NCBI GenBank assembly: GCA_013297775.1
Contig: JAAFIL010000006.1
Location: 62,001 to 126,000, forward strand
Origin: Bacteroidota bacterium
GTDB taxonomy: Bacteria > Bacteroidota > Bacteroidia > B-17B0 > Aurantibacillaceae
DNA: 64,000 bases
Reading direction: 5' to 3'
Each line of letters opens with the position of its first letter. Position 1 is the first letter of the stretch. Positions 36,047 to 43,504 of the stretch are shown here, one piece after another. The notes under the pieces are model-generated. The model was not told where the DNA came from. It saw only the letters and a list, made by a program, of their open reading frames with translations, and ran no database searches. The translations under genes and the position numbers were made by a program.

Positions 36047-37135
36047 TTAGTTATAATTTAAAACGCTTATTAGGCTGTCTTTATAACTTTGCTTGATAGC
36101 TTTAAACGACAAGGTATCTATTTCAATACTTGCTATGTTTGGTGAATTAACTTGAAACGTATCTGCCTGTTGGAGGTGTTTGTTTAATGCTTGAATTTTA
36201 TCTTTTTTATTTAAGGCTTCGTAAAAGCTTAATAATGCGTTGGAGGTAAGATGGATTTGTTCGGTTATGTTCAACGAGTCGCTGAGTTGATAGGCACGCT
36301 TTAAATAGTATTCGGCCGAATCGTTTTTATGCAAATGATGGTATGTATTGCCTTTATTTTGAAGAGTATTAATTAACTCATAAAAATTTGAACTTTGTTC
36401 CAATAAACTTTCCGATTTTATAAAGTAGGTCATTGCTAATTCGTATTTATTTTGAAAGATGTATATAGCACCAATGTTATTGAGGCAACTAGCGGTTAAT
36501 TCTTTTCCTTCATTATCCTGGGCTCTTACAAGTGAAATTGCTTTTTGCGAAAGAATTAATGCCTTTTCAAAATCTTTTTCTTGCACGGCAATTGTAGCTA
36601 AATTTTTATAAGCGTATGCCAAGTCTTTTTTATCTTCTATTTTATTAATATATTGAATAGAGTATTGGTAATAGGTTGTTGCTAAAGCAAGCTCGTTGTT
36701 GTTTAAGAAATAATAGGCTAAATTATTATTGATGCTCGCAAGTATCTTATCATCTCCTGCCAGTTCTGCTACCGACAGGGCTTGAGCATAAGTCAATAAC
36801 TCAGATTTGTCGGCTTTAAAAATGCTAAGGAAAACACCTTTGTTGTTAAGAAATCGAGCCCAATGAATAAGTAAGCCTTTACTCGAAACTCCCGATCGGA
36901 TAAGTTTAGTCAACAATTGTCCTGCTACTAAATTAGTATCGTTCGCCATTTTTAAGTTGTAACACGTATCGGCAAAATTCAGTAAGCGTTCAGTTGTTAA
37001 ACTATCTTTGGTTAAATAAAACGACTTATTATTTTTTTGAGTGAACGTTTGACAACTGTGGGTTAGGAGTAGAGTTAACAGTACTAAGATAAAAATTAAG
37101 GCTCTAAAAAAAATGCGATTCAAAACTAAGGACAT
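36047..37135 (-). CDS. TPR-repeat lipoprotein 2 (paralogue of 1)
   Basis: 362 residues. Signal peptide with lipobox LLLTHSC (Cys near residue 29). It has the same order of TPR motifs as the downstream gene (AYAYKNLATIAVQEKDFEKA, ASCLNNIGAIYIFQNKYELA, INTLQNKGNTYHHLHKNDSA) and the same end motif, IDTLSFKAIKQSYKDSLI. The two genes differ throughout at the sequence level, so the duplication is not recent. A 91-nt gap separates them. Envelope-attached protein-interaction role inferred from the repeats only. Confidence 0.82.
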   Translation of the reverse strand: MSLVLNRIFFRALIFILVLLTLLLTHSCQTFTQKNNKSFYLTKDSLTTERLLNFADTCYNLKMANDTNLVAGQLLTKLIRSGVSSKGLLIHWARFLNNKGVFLSIFKADKSELLTYAQALSVAELAGDDKILASINNNLAYYFLNNNELALATTYYQYSIQYINKIEDKKDLAYAYKNLATIAVQEKDFEKALILSQKAISLVRAQDNEGKELTASCLNNIGAIYIFQNKYELAMTYFIKSESLLEQSSNFYELINTLQNKGNTYHHLHKNDSAEYYLKRAYQLSDSLNITEQIHLTSNALLSFYEALNKKDKIQALNKHLQQADTFQVNSPNIASIEIDTLSFKAIKQSYKDSLISVLNYN

Positions 37136-37155
37136 AAGCGTGTTCTATACTAAAT

Positions 37156-37728
37156 TTAACTTTTTAAAAACGTTTCAATTAATCCTTCAGCTTTTAAAAG
37201 TGCATCGTCTAATATTTCGTTTAAAATAAATACATCAAATAACTCGGCTGTTTTTAATTCTTTTTCAGCTTTATGGATGCGTCGGGCAATGCTTTCGGGG
37301 CTATCGGTTTGGCGGCTGTTTAAGCGTTCTTCTAAAATTTTAATACTGGGGGGCATTACAAAAATAGCCAAGGCTTTTTCTTTGAACTGCTTTTTTAAAT
37401 TTAAGCCGCCTTCTACATCAATGTCAAAAATAACAGCTTTGTCTTTAGCCCAAATCCGTTCAACCTCGCTCTTTAAAGTGCCATAGTGCGTACCAGCATA
37501 CACCTCTTCCCATTCTAAAAACTCTTGGTTCAATACTTTTTCTTTAAACACCTCGGGACTTAAATAGTAATAATCTTTTCCATTTTCTTCGATACCTCTT
37601 TTAGGGCGACTTGTAGCAGAAATCGAAAACTCAATTTGATGCGGATACGTTTTAAGAATATGCCTCACAATAGTGGTTTTACCACTTCCAGAGGGTGCAG
37701 AAAAAATAATTAATTTCCCTGAATTCAT
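37156..37728 (-). CDS. gmk: Guanylate kinase
   Basis: 190 residues from the ATG at 37728. Phosphorylates GMP to GDP with ATP. Walker A SAPSGSGKTTIVRHIL, GMP-binding segment ISATSRPKRGIEENGKDYYY, EWEEVYAGTHYGT and FDIDVEGG are intact. An in-frame TTG two codons earlier overlaps the promoter-like TATCTTTG and is rejected. The promoter box ends 3 nt before the ATG, so the mRNA is probably leaderless. The TPR lipoprotein genes follow on the same strand. Confidence 0.96.
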   Translation of the reverse strand: MNSGKLIIFSAPSGSGKTTIVRHILKTYPHQIEFSISATSRPKRGIEENGKDYYYLSPEVFKEKVLNQEFLEWEEVYAGTHYGTLKSEVERIWAKDKAVIFDIDVEGGLNLKKQFKEKALAIFVMPPSIKILEERLNSRQTDSPESIARRIHKAEKELKTAELFDVFILNEILDDALLKAEGLIETFLKS

Positions 37729-37731
37729 GCG

Positions 37732-37739
37732 CAAAGATA
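37732..37739 (-). promoter_or_regulatory. -7 element (TATCTTTG) of gmk, leaderless arrangement
   Basis: Perfect TAnnTTTG match on the minus strand, ending 3 nt before the gmk ATG. Transcription would start at or inside the first codons. Confidence 0.5.
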
Positions 37740-37787
37740 CAATTAATTTAATGTTATGGATTTGCGATGTGGAAAAACTAATTCAAT

Positions 37788-38315
37788 TTATTCGCAGGCT
37801 TCCTCTAATTTTTCAACTTTCGTTTCTTTATAGGCACCACTCTGAACCTCTAGTATCTTGCCGTCTTTATCCACTACAAAAAAGTAAGGTATTTTATTAT
37901 CACTAATAGCCAATTGTTTTTGAATGCCTTTAATATCCGACTTTTCGGTATCCATAATATATGGCCAAAACTCTTTGTCGGTGCTGCTTTTAAAATCGTC
38001 AGCTATTTTTTTAAAGCCACTTATCATAGGTACAAAAACAAAGTTAACGTCGTAAATATCGGCCATATCAAAATTAGTTTGACCTTTTGGTTTTTTAATA
38101 AACGTATAGTATAAAGGGTTGAGCCATTTTTTTAAATCTTCTTCGGCACCTCGGTGAAAGGCAATGGCTACAATACTTGTTTTACCATTTTTGATTGGAA
38201 GCGTCATGGATTTATCGGTTAACGATTTACCGTTAATGATAGGGAAGGCTTGCCCTTTTTGCGCATGTGTCAAAAACGTGCTTGCTAAAAGTAAGGGGAG
38301 TAAAAATCGTTTCAT
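37788..38315 (-). CDS. Secreted thioredoxin-fold-like protein without CXXC
   Basis: 175 residues from the ATG at 38315, giving the signal peptide MKRFLLPLLLASTFLTHAQ. The pattern SIVAIAFHRGAEEDLKKWL, then KIPYFFVVDKDGKILEVQSG, is that of a thioredoxin-like fold with the cis-Pro strand and closing beta hairpin, but the CXXC redox pair is replaced by FHRGAE. The only clear Cys is at the C-terminus (EEACE). It may be a non-redox relative of periplasmic AhpC/TSA-type proteins. An earlier ATG at 38354 would put 13 polar residues before the signal peptide. Confidence 0.65.
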   Translation of the reverse strand: MKRFLLPLLLASTFLTHAQKGQAFPIINGKSLTDKSMTLPIKNGKTSIVAIAFHRGAEEDLKKWLNPLYYTFIKKPKGQTNFDMADIYDVNFVFVPMISGFKKIADDFKSSTDKEFWPYIMDTEKSDIKGIQKQLAISDNKIPYFFVVDKDGKILEVQSGAYKETKVEKLEEACE

Positions 38316-38382
38316 AATTAATTTTTTATTGAAATTAAGCAATTTATTAAGCAATGCTTTTTTATTTTTTTAGAATTTTTTA

Positions 38383-38580
38383 GAGCCTGTTTAAAGTTTA
38401 TGTTTTAGGTTTGTTATAACGAATCTTTAGTTGAACGAGGCAATTTTTGAAGCCGAAATCGTGTCTATTCGGCGAAGGACAAATATCTGGCAGATAGTTG
38501 AGCCGACTTTATGAGTAGAAAAGAAGTTGCAAGCAAAAAGACGTATAACAAAATAATTAGATAAAATTTAAAACGGCTTC
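38383..38580. mobile_element. MITE-like inverted-repeat element, about 198 bp
   Basis: The ends GAGCCTGTTTAAAGTTT (38383 onward) and AAATTTAAAACGGCTTC (to 38580) form imperfect terminal inverted repeats, and the similarity continues inward for about 50 bases (GTTATAACGAATCTTTAGTTG versus the complement of CAAGCAAAAAGACGTATAAC). It has no transposase and no plausible coding frame. It fills the gap between the thioredoxin-fold gene and mgtE, which point away from each other. No second copy was seen in this window. Confidence 0.6.
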
Positions 38581-38644
38581 TAACACTAAATCTTATATTC
38601 CATGTTAAATTTTTCACTAGCTGTTTTTTCTGCCCGAATAAACT

Positions 38645-38652
38645 TACTTTTG
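38645..38652 (+). promoter_or_regulatory. -7 element (TACTTTTG) of mgtE
   Basis: Matches TAnnTTTG and lies 16 nt before the mgtE ATG, just outside the inverted-repeat element. Confidence 0.45.
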
Positions 38653-38668
38653 CAGGGCTTAATACATC

Positions 38669-40021
38669 ATGCAATTTGAGTTAACCACTAGTTTTATAGA
38701 TCAGTTACGCGACGATATTTCGGAACGTAACGATGCCGTAATTAAAGCGCAATTGCACGAGTTATACCCAGCTGATATTGCTCATATCATTAATCAATTA
38801 AACATTGCTGAAGCCGGTTATTTGTATGAACTAACCGACGATGATATTGCAGCCGATGTGTTATTAGAGCTAGATGAGGAAACTCGCGAAAATTTACTGG
38901 CTACATTTAGCACCAAAGAAATTGCCGAGCAACTCGATAACATGGATAGCGACGATGCCGCCGATGTTATCAATGAACTCCCTCAAGAAATTCAAGACGA
39001 GGTACTCTCGCAAATTGAAGATATTGAACAAGCGGGCGATATTGCCGAACTTTTAAATTATGAAGAAGGAACGGCTGGATCTTTAATGGCTAAAGAATTG
39101 GTTAGCGTGTATGCGTTTGAAAGCGTGAATGCGTGTATTGATGAAATACGCCGCCAAGCCGAAGATGTAGAAGTGATGTACGCCGTGTATGTGGTAGATC
39201 AAAATGAAAAATTGATTGGGATGTTATCGCTTAAAAAACTTATTGTTTCGCATCCATTAGCAAAAGTGAGCGAAATTTATGAGGCCGATGTACAATACGT
39301 TAAAACCAGCACCACCAGCGAAGAGGTGGCCGAAATTATGCAGAAATACGATTTGGTAGTGTTACCTGTTGTAGATCAGTTGGGGCGTTTGGTGGGACGC
39401 ATTACCATTGATGATGTGGTAGATGTTATTCGCGAAACAGCCGACGAAAATATTCAACGCATGAGTGGTATTAGCGACGATGTAGATAGCAACGATAAAT
39501 TATGGCGTCTATCGCGGGCACGCATTCCGTGGCTATTAGTGGGCATGTGCGGAGGCATTATTGGCTCGCGCATCATTAGCACCTACGAAACACAATTGCA
39601 AATGCACCCCGAAATGGCTTTCTTTATTCCGCTCATCGGTGCCATGGGTGGCAATGTGGGTGTACAGTCGAGTGCTATCATTGTGCAAGGCCTAGCTAAC
39701 AACAGTGTTATAAGCGATAAAATTGCACCTAAGTTGTTTAAAGAATTGGGCGTAGGTATGATTAACGGATTCATTTGCTCTACTATCATTTGTTTATATT
39801 CATTAGTAATCGAAGACTGGAAATTAGCAACCACCGTAAGTGTGGCTTTATTTACCGTTATTTTATGCGCTTCTTTTCTAGGAACCTTTGTTCCACTCAC
39901 TTTAAATCGCTTCAAAATAAATCCAGCTTTAGCAACTGGCCCATTTGTAACCACCCTCAACGATATTATTGGCATCAGTATTTACTTTTTGGTAGGTCGC
40001 ATCCTTTATATTTTCTTGTAA
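38669..40021 (+). CDS. mgtE: Magnesium transporter MgtE
   Basis: 450 residues. The N-terminal MgtE_N superhelical domain (about 10-130; ELYPADIAHIINQL, FSTKEIAEQLDNMDSDDAAD) is followed by two CBS domains (135-255; VGRITIDDVVDVIRETADEN) and five membrane helices (285-450). The pore signature PLIGAMGGNVGVQSSAIIV and the later LATGPFVTTLNDIIG are intact. It imports Mg2+ at the inner membrane and is gated by cytosolic Mg2+ through the N and CBS domains. A single-gene unit. A repeat cluster follows it. Confidence 0.96.
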   Translation: MQFELTTSFIDQLRDDISERNDAVIKAQLHELYPADIAHIINQLNIAEAGYLYELTDDDIAADVLLELDEETRENLLATFSTKEIAEQLDNMDSDDAADVINELPQEIQDEVLSQIEDIEQAGDIAELLNYEEGTAGSLMAKELVSVYAFESVNACIDEIRRQAEDVEVMYAVYVVDQNEKLIGMLSLKKLIVSHPLAKVSEIYEADVQYVKTSTTSEEVAEIMQKYDLVVLPVVDQLGRLVGRITIDDVVDVIRETADENIQRMSGISDDVDSNDKLWRLSRARIPWLLVGMCGGIIGSRIISTYETQLQMHPEMAFFIPLIGAMGGNVGVQSSAIIVQGLANNSVISDKIAPKLFKELGVGMINGFICSTIICLYSLVIEDWKLATTVSVALFTVILCASFLGTFVPLTLNRFKINPALATGPFVTTLNDIIGISIYFLVGRILYIFL

Positions 40022-40125
40022 GGTCAATATTTAAACAAGCTTCCAACTACAATTCGTTTCTCAACGTCTAATTTTAAAAGCGAATTACATTAACTGGATT
40101 GATAATTGGTTTACTTACTATTTTT

Positions 40126-40346
40126 GGGCGTGCCCCCTTGTCTATTTCAAGGGATTAGTTTAATTAATACAGGTTGTGTATTTAAAATGGTGTGCTTTTG
40201 GTATAAGTCGGGGTCGGGCTATCCGCTTTAGCTGCTCGGTCTTTTGCTACAATTGCTGCGGCGTGCGGGGTCTTCGTGCCTCAGCCGCCGCCGCTCGCGC
40301 AGTTGTTCGCAAAAGCCCTTCGCAGGTTGTCGCTTCTATCCCTCAC
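40126..40346 (-). repeat. Type-2 hairpin repeat, copy 2c (inverted) with flank
   Basis: Reverse orientation. The flank tag GGGCGTGCCCCCTTGTCTAT is at 40126-40145; the core runs from GGGGTCGGGCTATCCGC (40210) to TATCCCTCAC (40346). Arms 40235-40262 (CGGTCTTTTGCTACAATTGC core) and 40290-40322 (CAGTTGTTCGCAAAAGCCC core) pair with each other, although they differ from the arms of copies 2a and 2b. Confidence 0.8.
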
Positions 40347-40379
40347 GAAAAAGAGTTCATACTAAATTAAAATACATCC

Positions 40380-40517
40380 CTATCTCGTCCTTGTTTAGCG
40401 AAGCGTAACGAGGACGTTTGAGAACTGCGTTTGTAACGCAGATAAGTTTATAATGTGGGCATTACAAACGCCCGTTTAGCACACCCTCATTTCCGATAAC
40501 GCTCAAACAAATACGAG
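40380..40517 (-). repeat. Type-1 palindromic repeat, copy 1c (inverted)
   Basis: Reverse-complement copy of the elements at 12701 and 12900: it opens CTATCTCGTCCTTGTTTAGC and contains AGAACTGCGTTTGTAACGCA and CATTACAAACGCCCGTTTAG, closing GCTCAAACAAATACGAG. It lies between type-2 copies 2c and 2d. Confidence 0.83.
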
Positions 40518-40626
40518 GCTGCGGCTGCGGGGGCTTCGTGCCTCAGTTCGCTCGCACAAAATCACGCCAACGCCCACATTGGGCTGTCGCCGAATTTATA
40601 TTGAGCGAAGCCGAAATATCCCTCAC
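40515..40626 (-). repeat. Type-2 hairpin repeat, half copy 2d (inverted)
   Basis: Contains only the GTGAGGGATATTTCG-side arm and loop (on the plus strand CGCCAACGCCCACATTGGGC then TATATTGAGCGAAGCCGAAA and TATCCCTCAC); the GGGGTCGGGCTAT-side arm is absent and is replaced by the type-1 element. It looks like a product of insertion or recombination. Confidence 0.75.
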
Positions 40627-40872
40627 GAAAAAGAGTTCCCGTAAAACTTGAGTGAAAAAAAATTTTAGAGAATCCCTCAGCAAAATCATGTTTTTAGAGT
40701 TTCTGAATGCGTTTAATGTAGATTTAACAATTTTTTCACGACCTAAGCCTTGTTGTTTACGATAAATTACCGATATTTGCACAAAATTTCCGAAAACACC
40801 GTAAATACTTGTTGTTCAATTATTTACAGTTGATCGAAAATTTAAGTTTAGTTAACATTAAAATAATATAGC

Positions 40873-42243
40873 ATGAAAACGAATAATCCTTTTATTGACA
40901 GTATGGTAGAAACCCAGTCAAACGTGATGAATAACTTTATGGAAAGTGCCAAAAAAATGCAATCGGCATTTACCAGCGGTAACATGGCACACGAAGGGCA
41001 AAACATTTATAAAGAATGGTTAGACAAACAAATGTCTATCTTAAACAGCAGTCAAGGAAACGCCGCTTCGTTTTTTGGAAATGACATGGCTGCCAATCAA
41101 GCACCACAAGAATTTTTTAAAAATTGGTATAATCAACAAATGAGCTCGGTTAAACAAATGACCGACTTTAACCAAAGCATTTATAATAGCTACGCCAACT
41201 TTGGTAAACCCGCCAGCGATTACATGGCTAACTTCAATACTATGAATAACGCTTGGACCAACATCTACAATTCGTGGACCAATACGTTAAACACATCGTA
41301 CGATACCATGATGAAAAACATGAATGGTACTTTTAATAAAGATATGTTTGCCAATTACATGCAAGGCAATCAAATGTATCTTAAAATGCAAGCGTTTTTT
41401 CAGCCAATGGCCGAAGCCATGCAAAAAGGACAATTTAACTACGAAACGTTTAAAAATTATTTCAACGCCGACCATTACAAAAATGTAACGCAACAATTGT
41501 TTGGTAATTTTTACACTGGCGGTGGCTTAAAAGATGTTTACGAGCAAGGCATGAAACAAATGCAAAATTTCTTTGCTAATCAAAATAATTTAAGCAAAGA
41601 ATACTACACGCAAATTCAAAACATGGCAAACGAGTATCCACAATTATTTAGTGGCGACCTTTCAAAAATGAAAGAATTATATAGCCAAATGAATAATGTG
41701 TTTGGTAAAACATTTGAACCTTTATTAAAATTAGTTAGCCCAGGTAAAGAAAAAGAAAACGTTGAAGCAACTATTTCATTAATGGATAAAATGGCCGAGT
41801 ACAGCATTAAGCAAGCCGAATTGCAAATGCACTTACAAAACACTACGCAAAAGAGTGTAGAAACCATTGCGAAAAATTATGCCGAGCGTTTTAGCAAACC
41901 CGAAGCCATGACGCAATTGCCAAGCGCACAAGAATTATATAACGAATGGGTGAAAACCAACGAAACGTTGTTTACCGAATTATTTGCTAGCGACGAGTTC
42001 AGCAAAATAAAAGGCGAAACACTTAACTTGAGTATGGATGTGAAAAAACATTTTGAACACCAATTTGAAAATATGTTTGGAAACTACCCATTGGTATTTA
42101 AAAGCGAAGTAGATGAGTTACATAAAACCGTTTATGAGTTAAAAAAACAAATTAAAGAATTACAAGTAAAATTAGCCATCAACAACGCCTCTTCAGTAGA
42201 ATTGTTTGATGATGAAAAAGCACAAAAAAATAAGAAAAAGTAA
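40873..42243 (+). CDS. phaE: Class III polyhydroxyalkanoate synthase subunit PhaE
   Basis: 456 residues, longer than many PhaE proteins. The sequence is rich in Met, Asn, Gln, Phe and Trp (EFFKNWYNQQMSSVKQM, MQAFFQPMAEAMQKGQ) and ends in a helical coiled-coil (VDELHKTVYELKKQIKELQV) with an acidic/lysine tail. This is the layout of the PHA_synth_III_E family, the non-catalytic partner needed by PhaC in class III synthases. The phaC gene follows after 82 nt, supporting the call. It is cytoplasmic and attaches to PHA granules. A hairpin with a U-run sits between the two genes, so their expression may be partly uncoupled. Confidence 0.85.
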   Translation: MKTNNPFIDSMVETQSNVMNNFMESAKKMQSAFTSGNMAHEGQNIYKEWLDKQMSILNSSQGNAASFFGNDMAANQAPQEFFKNWYNQQMSSVKQMTDFNQSIYNSYANFGKPASDYMANFNTMNNAWTNIYNSWTNTLNTSYDTMMKNMNGTFNKDMFANYMQGNQMYLKMQAFFQPMAEAMQKGQFNYETFKNYFNADHYKNVTQQLFGNFYTGGGLKDVYEQGMKQMQNFFANQNNLSKEYYTQIQNMANEYPQLFSGDLSKMKELYSQMNNVFGKTFEPLLKLVSPGKEKENVEATISLMDKMAEYSIKQAELQMHLQNTTQKSVETIAKNYAERFSKPEAMTQLPSAQELYNEWVKTNETLFTELFASDEFSKIKGETLNLSMDVKKHFEHQFENMFGNYPLVFKSEVDELHKTVYELKKQIKELQVKLAINNASSVELFDDEKAQKNKKK

Positions 42244-42258
42244 TTTTTAGTGATAGAG

Positions 42259-42296
42259 AAGGCCGTCCCGTTAATGTGTTTAGGGGCGGCTTTTTT
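42259..42296 (+). terminator. Terminator-like hairpin between phaE and phaC
   Basis: AAGGCCGTCCC (42259-42269) pairs, with one G-U/mismatch position, with GGGGCGGCTT (42283-42292), followed by a run of six T. It may attenuate read-through into phaC, which has its own TATAATTT box at 42312. Confidence 0.65.
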
Positions 42297-42325
42297 ATTT
42301 GCATAAATTGTTATAATTTAAGTGT

Positions 42326-43375
42326 ATGGAAAATACGGTATTAAAAGAACTAAACGACATGAGTAATAAACTCATGAAAAGTTACGAAACGCTCAACCAA
42401 ATTAAAGAAGTAGATATAGCGACTACTCCTAAAACCGCCGTTTATAGCGAAGATAAATTAACCCTTTACCGTTACAATCGGGACACCGAAGCCAGTTTTA
42501 AAACACCCATTTTAATTGTGTACGCCTTAGTAAATACCTACAAAATGTTGGATTTGCAAGCCGATCGCAGTTACATCAAAAATTTACTAAACAATGGCTT
42601 AGATGTTTACCTTATTGATTGGGGTTTTCCGAGTAAAGGCGATCGTTACATTAGCATGGACGATTATGTGAATGGCTACATTAATAATTGCGTTGATTTT
42701 ATTCGTAAAAAACACCGCATTGATAAAGTAAATATTTTAAGTATTTGTCAAGGCGGAACCCTAAGTGCCATTTACGCATCGCTATACCCCAACAAAGTAA
42801 AAAATTTAGTAACTCATGTAACCCCTATTGATTTTAGTACAAACGACGGATTATTGTTTCGTTGGAGTAGAGACATGGATTTCGATAAACTCGTAGATGC
42901 TAATAATGGCCTAATTCCTGGCGATTTCTTAAACCAAGGTTTTGATATGCTAAAACCCATGATGAAAATGCAAAAGCAACAAACCATGGTGAATGCTTTA
43001 GATGATAAAGACAAGCTATTAAATTTTATGCGGATGGAAAAATGGATTAGCGAAAGCCCTGACCAAACCGGTGAATGCTTCCGCCAATTTATGAAAGAAT
43101 TGTATCAAGAAAATAAATTAGTAAAAGGCGAGTTAGAAGTAGGCGGCAAAAAAGTAAACCTTAAAAATTTAACTTCGCCTTTATTAAATATTTACGCTAC
43201 CGAAGATCATTTAGTGCCACCCGCAGCCACCATTCCTTTAAACGATCACGTTGGTTCTACCGATAAAGAATTATACAGTTTTAAAGGCGGGCACATTGGT
43301 GTATTTGTAGGTGGTAAATCGCAAAAAGAATTAGCCCCTGCTGTGGTGGAATGGCTAAAAAAACGCGATAAATAA
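42326..43375 (+). CDS. phaC: Class III polyhydroxyalkanoate synthase catalytic subunit PhaC
   Basis: 349 residues, the class III length. Alpha/beta-hydrolase fold polymerising 3-hydroxyacyl-CoA into PHA. The catalytic triad is visible: Cys141 in the lipase-like box LSICQGGTLSA, Asp294 in YATEDHLVPP, His323 in FKGGHIGVFVGG. VYLIDWGFPSKGDR is the family-typical DWG strand. The residue before the Ile of the box is Ser where many PhaC have Gly (GxCxGG). No phaA, phaB or phasin gene is in the window, so precursor supply must come from elsewhere. A perfect terminator follows. Confidence 0.93.
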   Translation: MENTVLKELNDMSNKLMKSYETLNQIKEVDIATTPKTAVYSEDKLTLYRYNRDTEASFKTPILIVYALVNTYKMLDLQADRSYIKNLLNNGLDVYLIDWGFPSKGDRYISMDDYVNGYINNCVDFIRKKHRIDKVNILSICQGGTLSAIYASLYPNKVKNLVTHVTPIDFSTNDGLLFRWSRDMDFDKLVDANNGLIPGDFLNQGFDMLKPMMKMQKQQTMVNALDDKDKLLNFMRMEKWISESPDQTGECFRQFMKELYQENKLVKGELEVGGKKVNLKNLTSPLLNIYATEDHLVPPAATIPLNDHVGSTDKELYSFKGGHIGVFVGGKSQKELAPAVVEWLKKRDK

Positions 43376-43438
43376 TACGCAATAGATTACAGTTTAGTTG
43401 GAATAGATGCAATTCGTTTTCATTTATTCGATACCCTA

Positions 43439-43478
43439 AAAAACTTCCATAGTTTATTCTATGGAAGTTTTTTTTTTG
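43439..43478 (+). terminator. Intrinsic terminator after phaC
   Basis: Perfect stem AAACTTCCATAG (43441-43452) / CTATGGAAGTTT (43459-43470), loop TTTATT, followed by seven further T. The A-run before the stem would also let it act on the opposite strand for the converging methyltransferase remnant. Confidence 0.9.
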
Positions 43479-43504
43479 AAAACGGGATGATAACCTGTAT
43501 TATA

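Noticed and set aside
38465-38674. Minus-strand frame of 69 codons between the thioredoxin-fold gene and mgtE
   Set aside because: It lies mostly within the 198-bp inverted-repeat element and over the mgtE promoter; composition does not resemble a protein.
39583-39975. Long antisense frame over mgtE, and others over the secreted protein at 15805, the FemAB-like and coiled-coil genes
   Set aside because: Shadow frames opposite well-supported genes; no independent start signals or family features.
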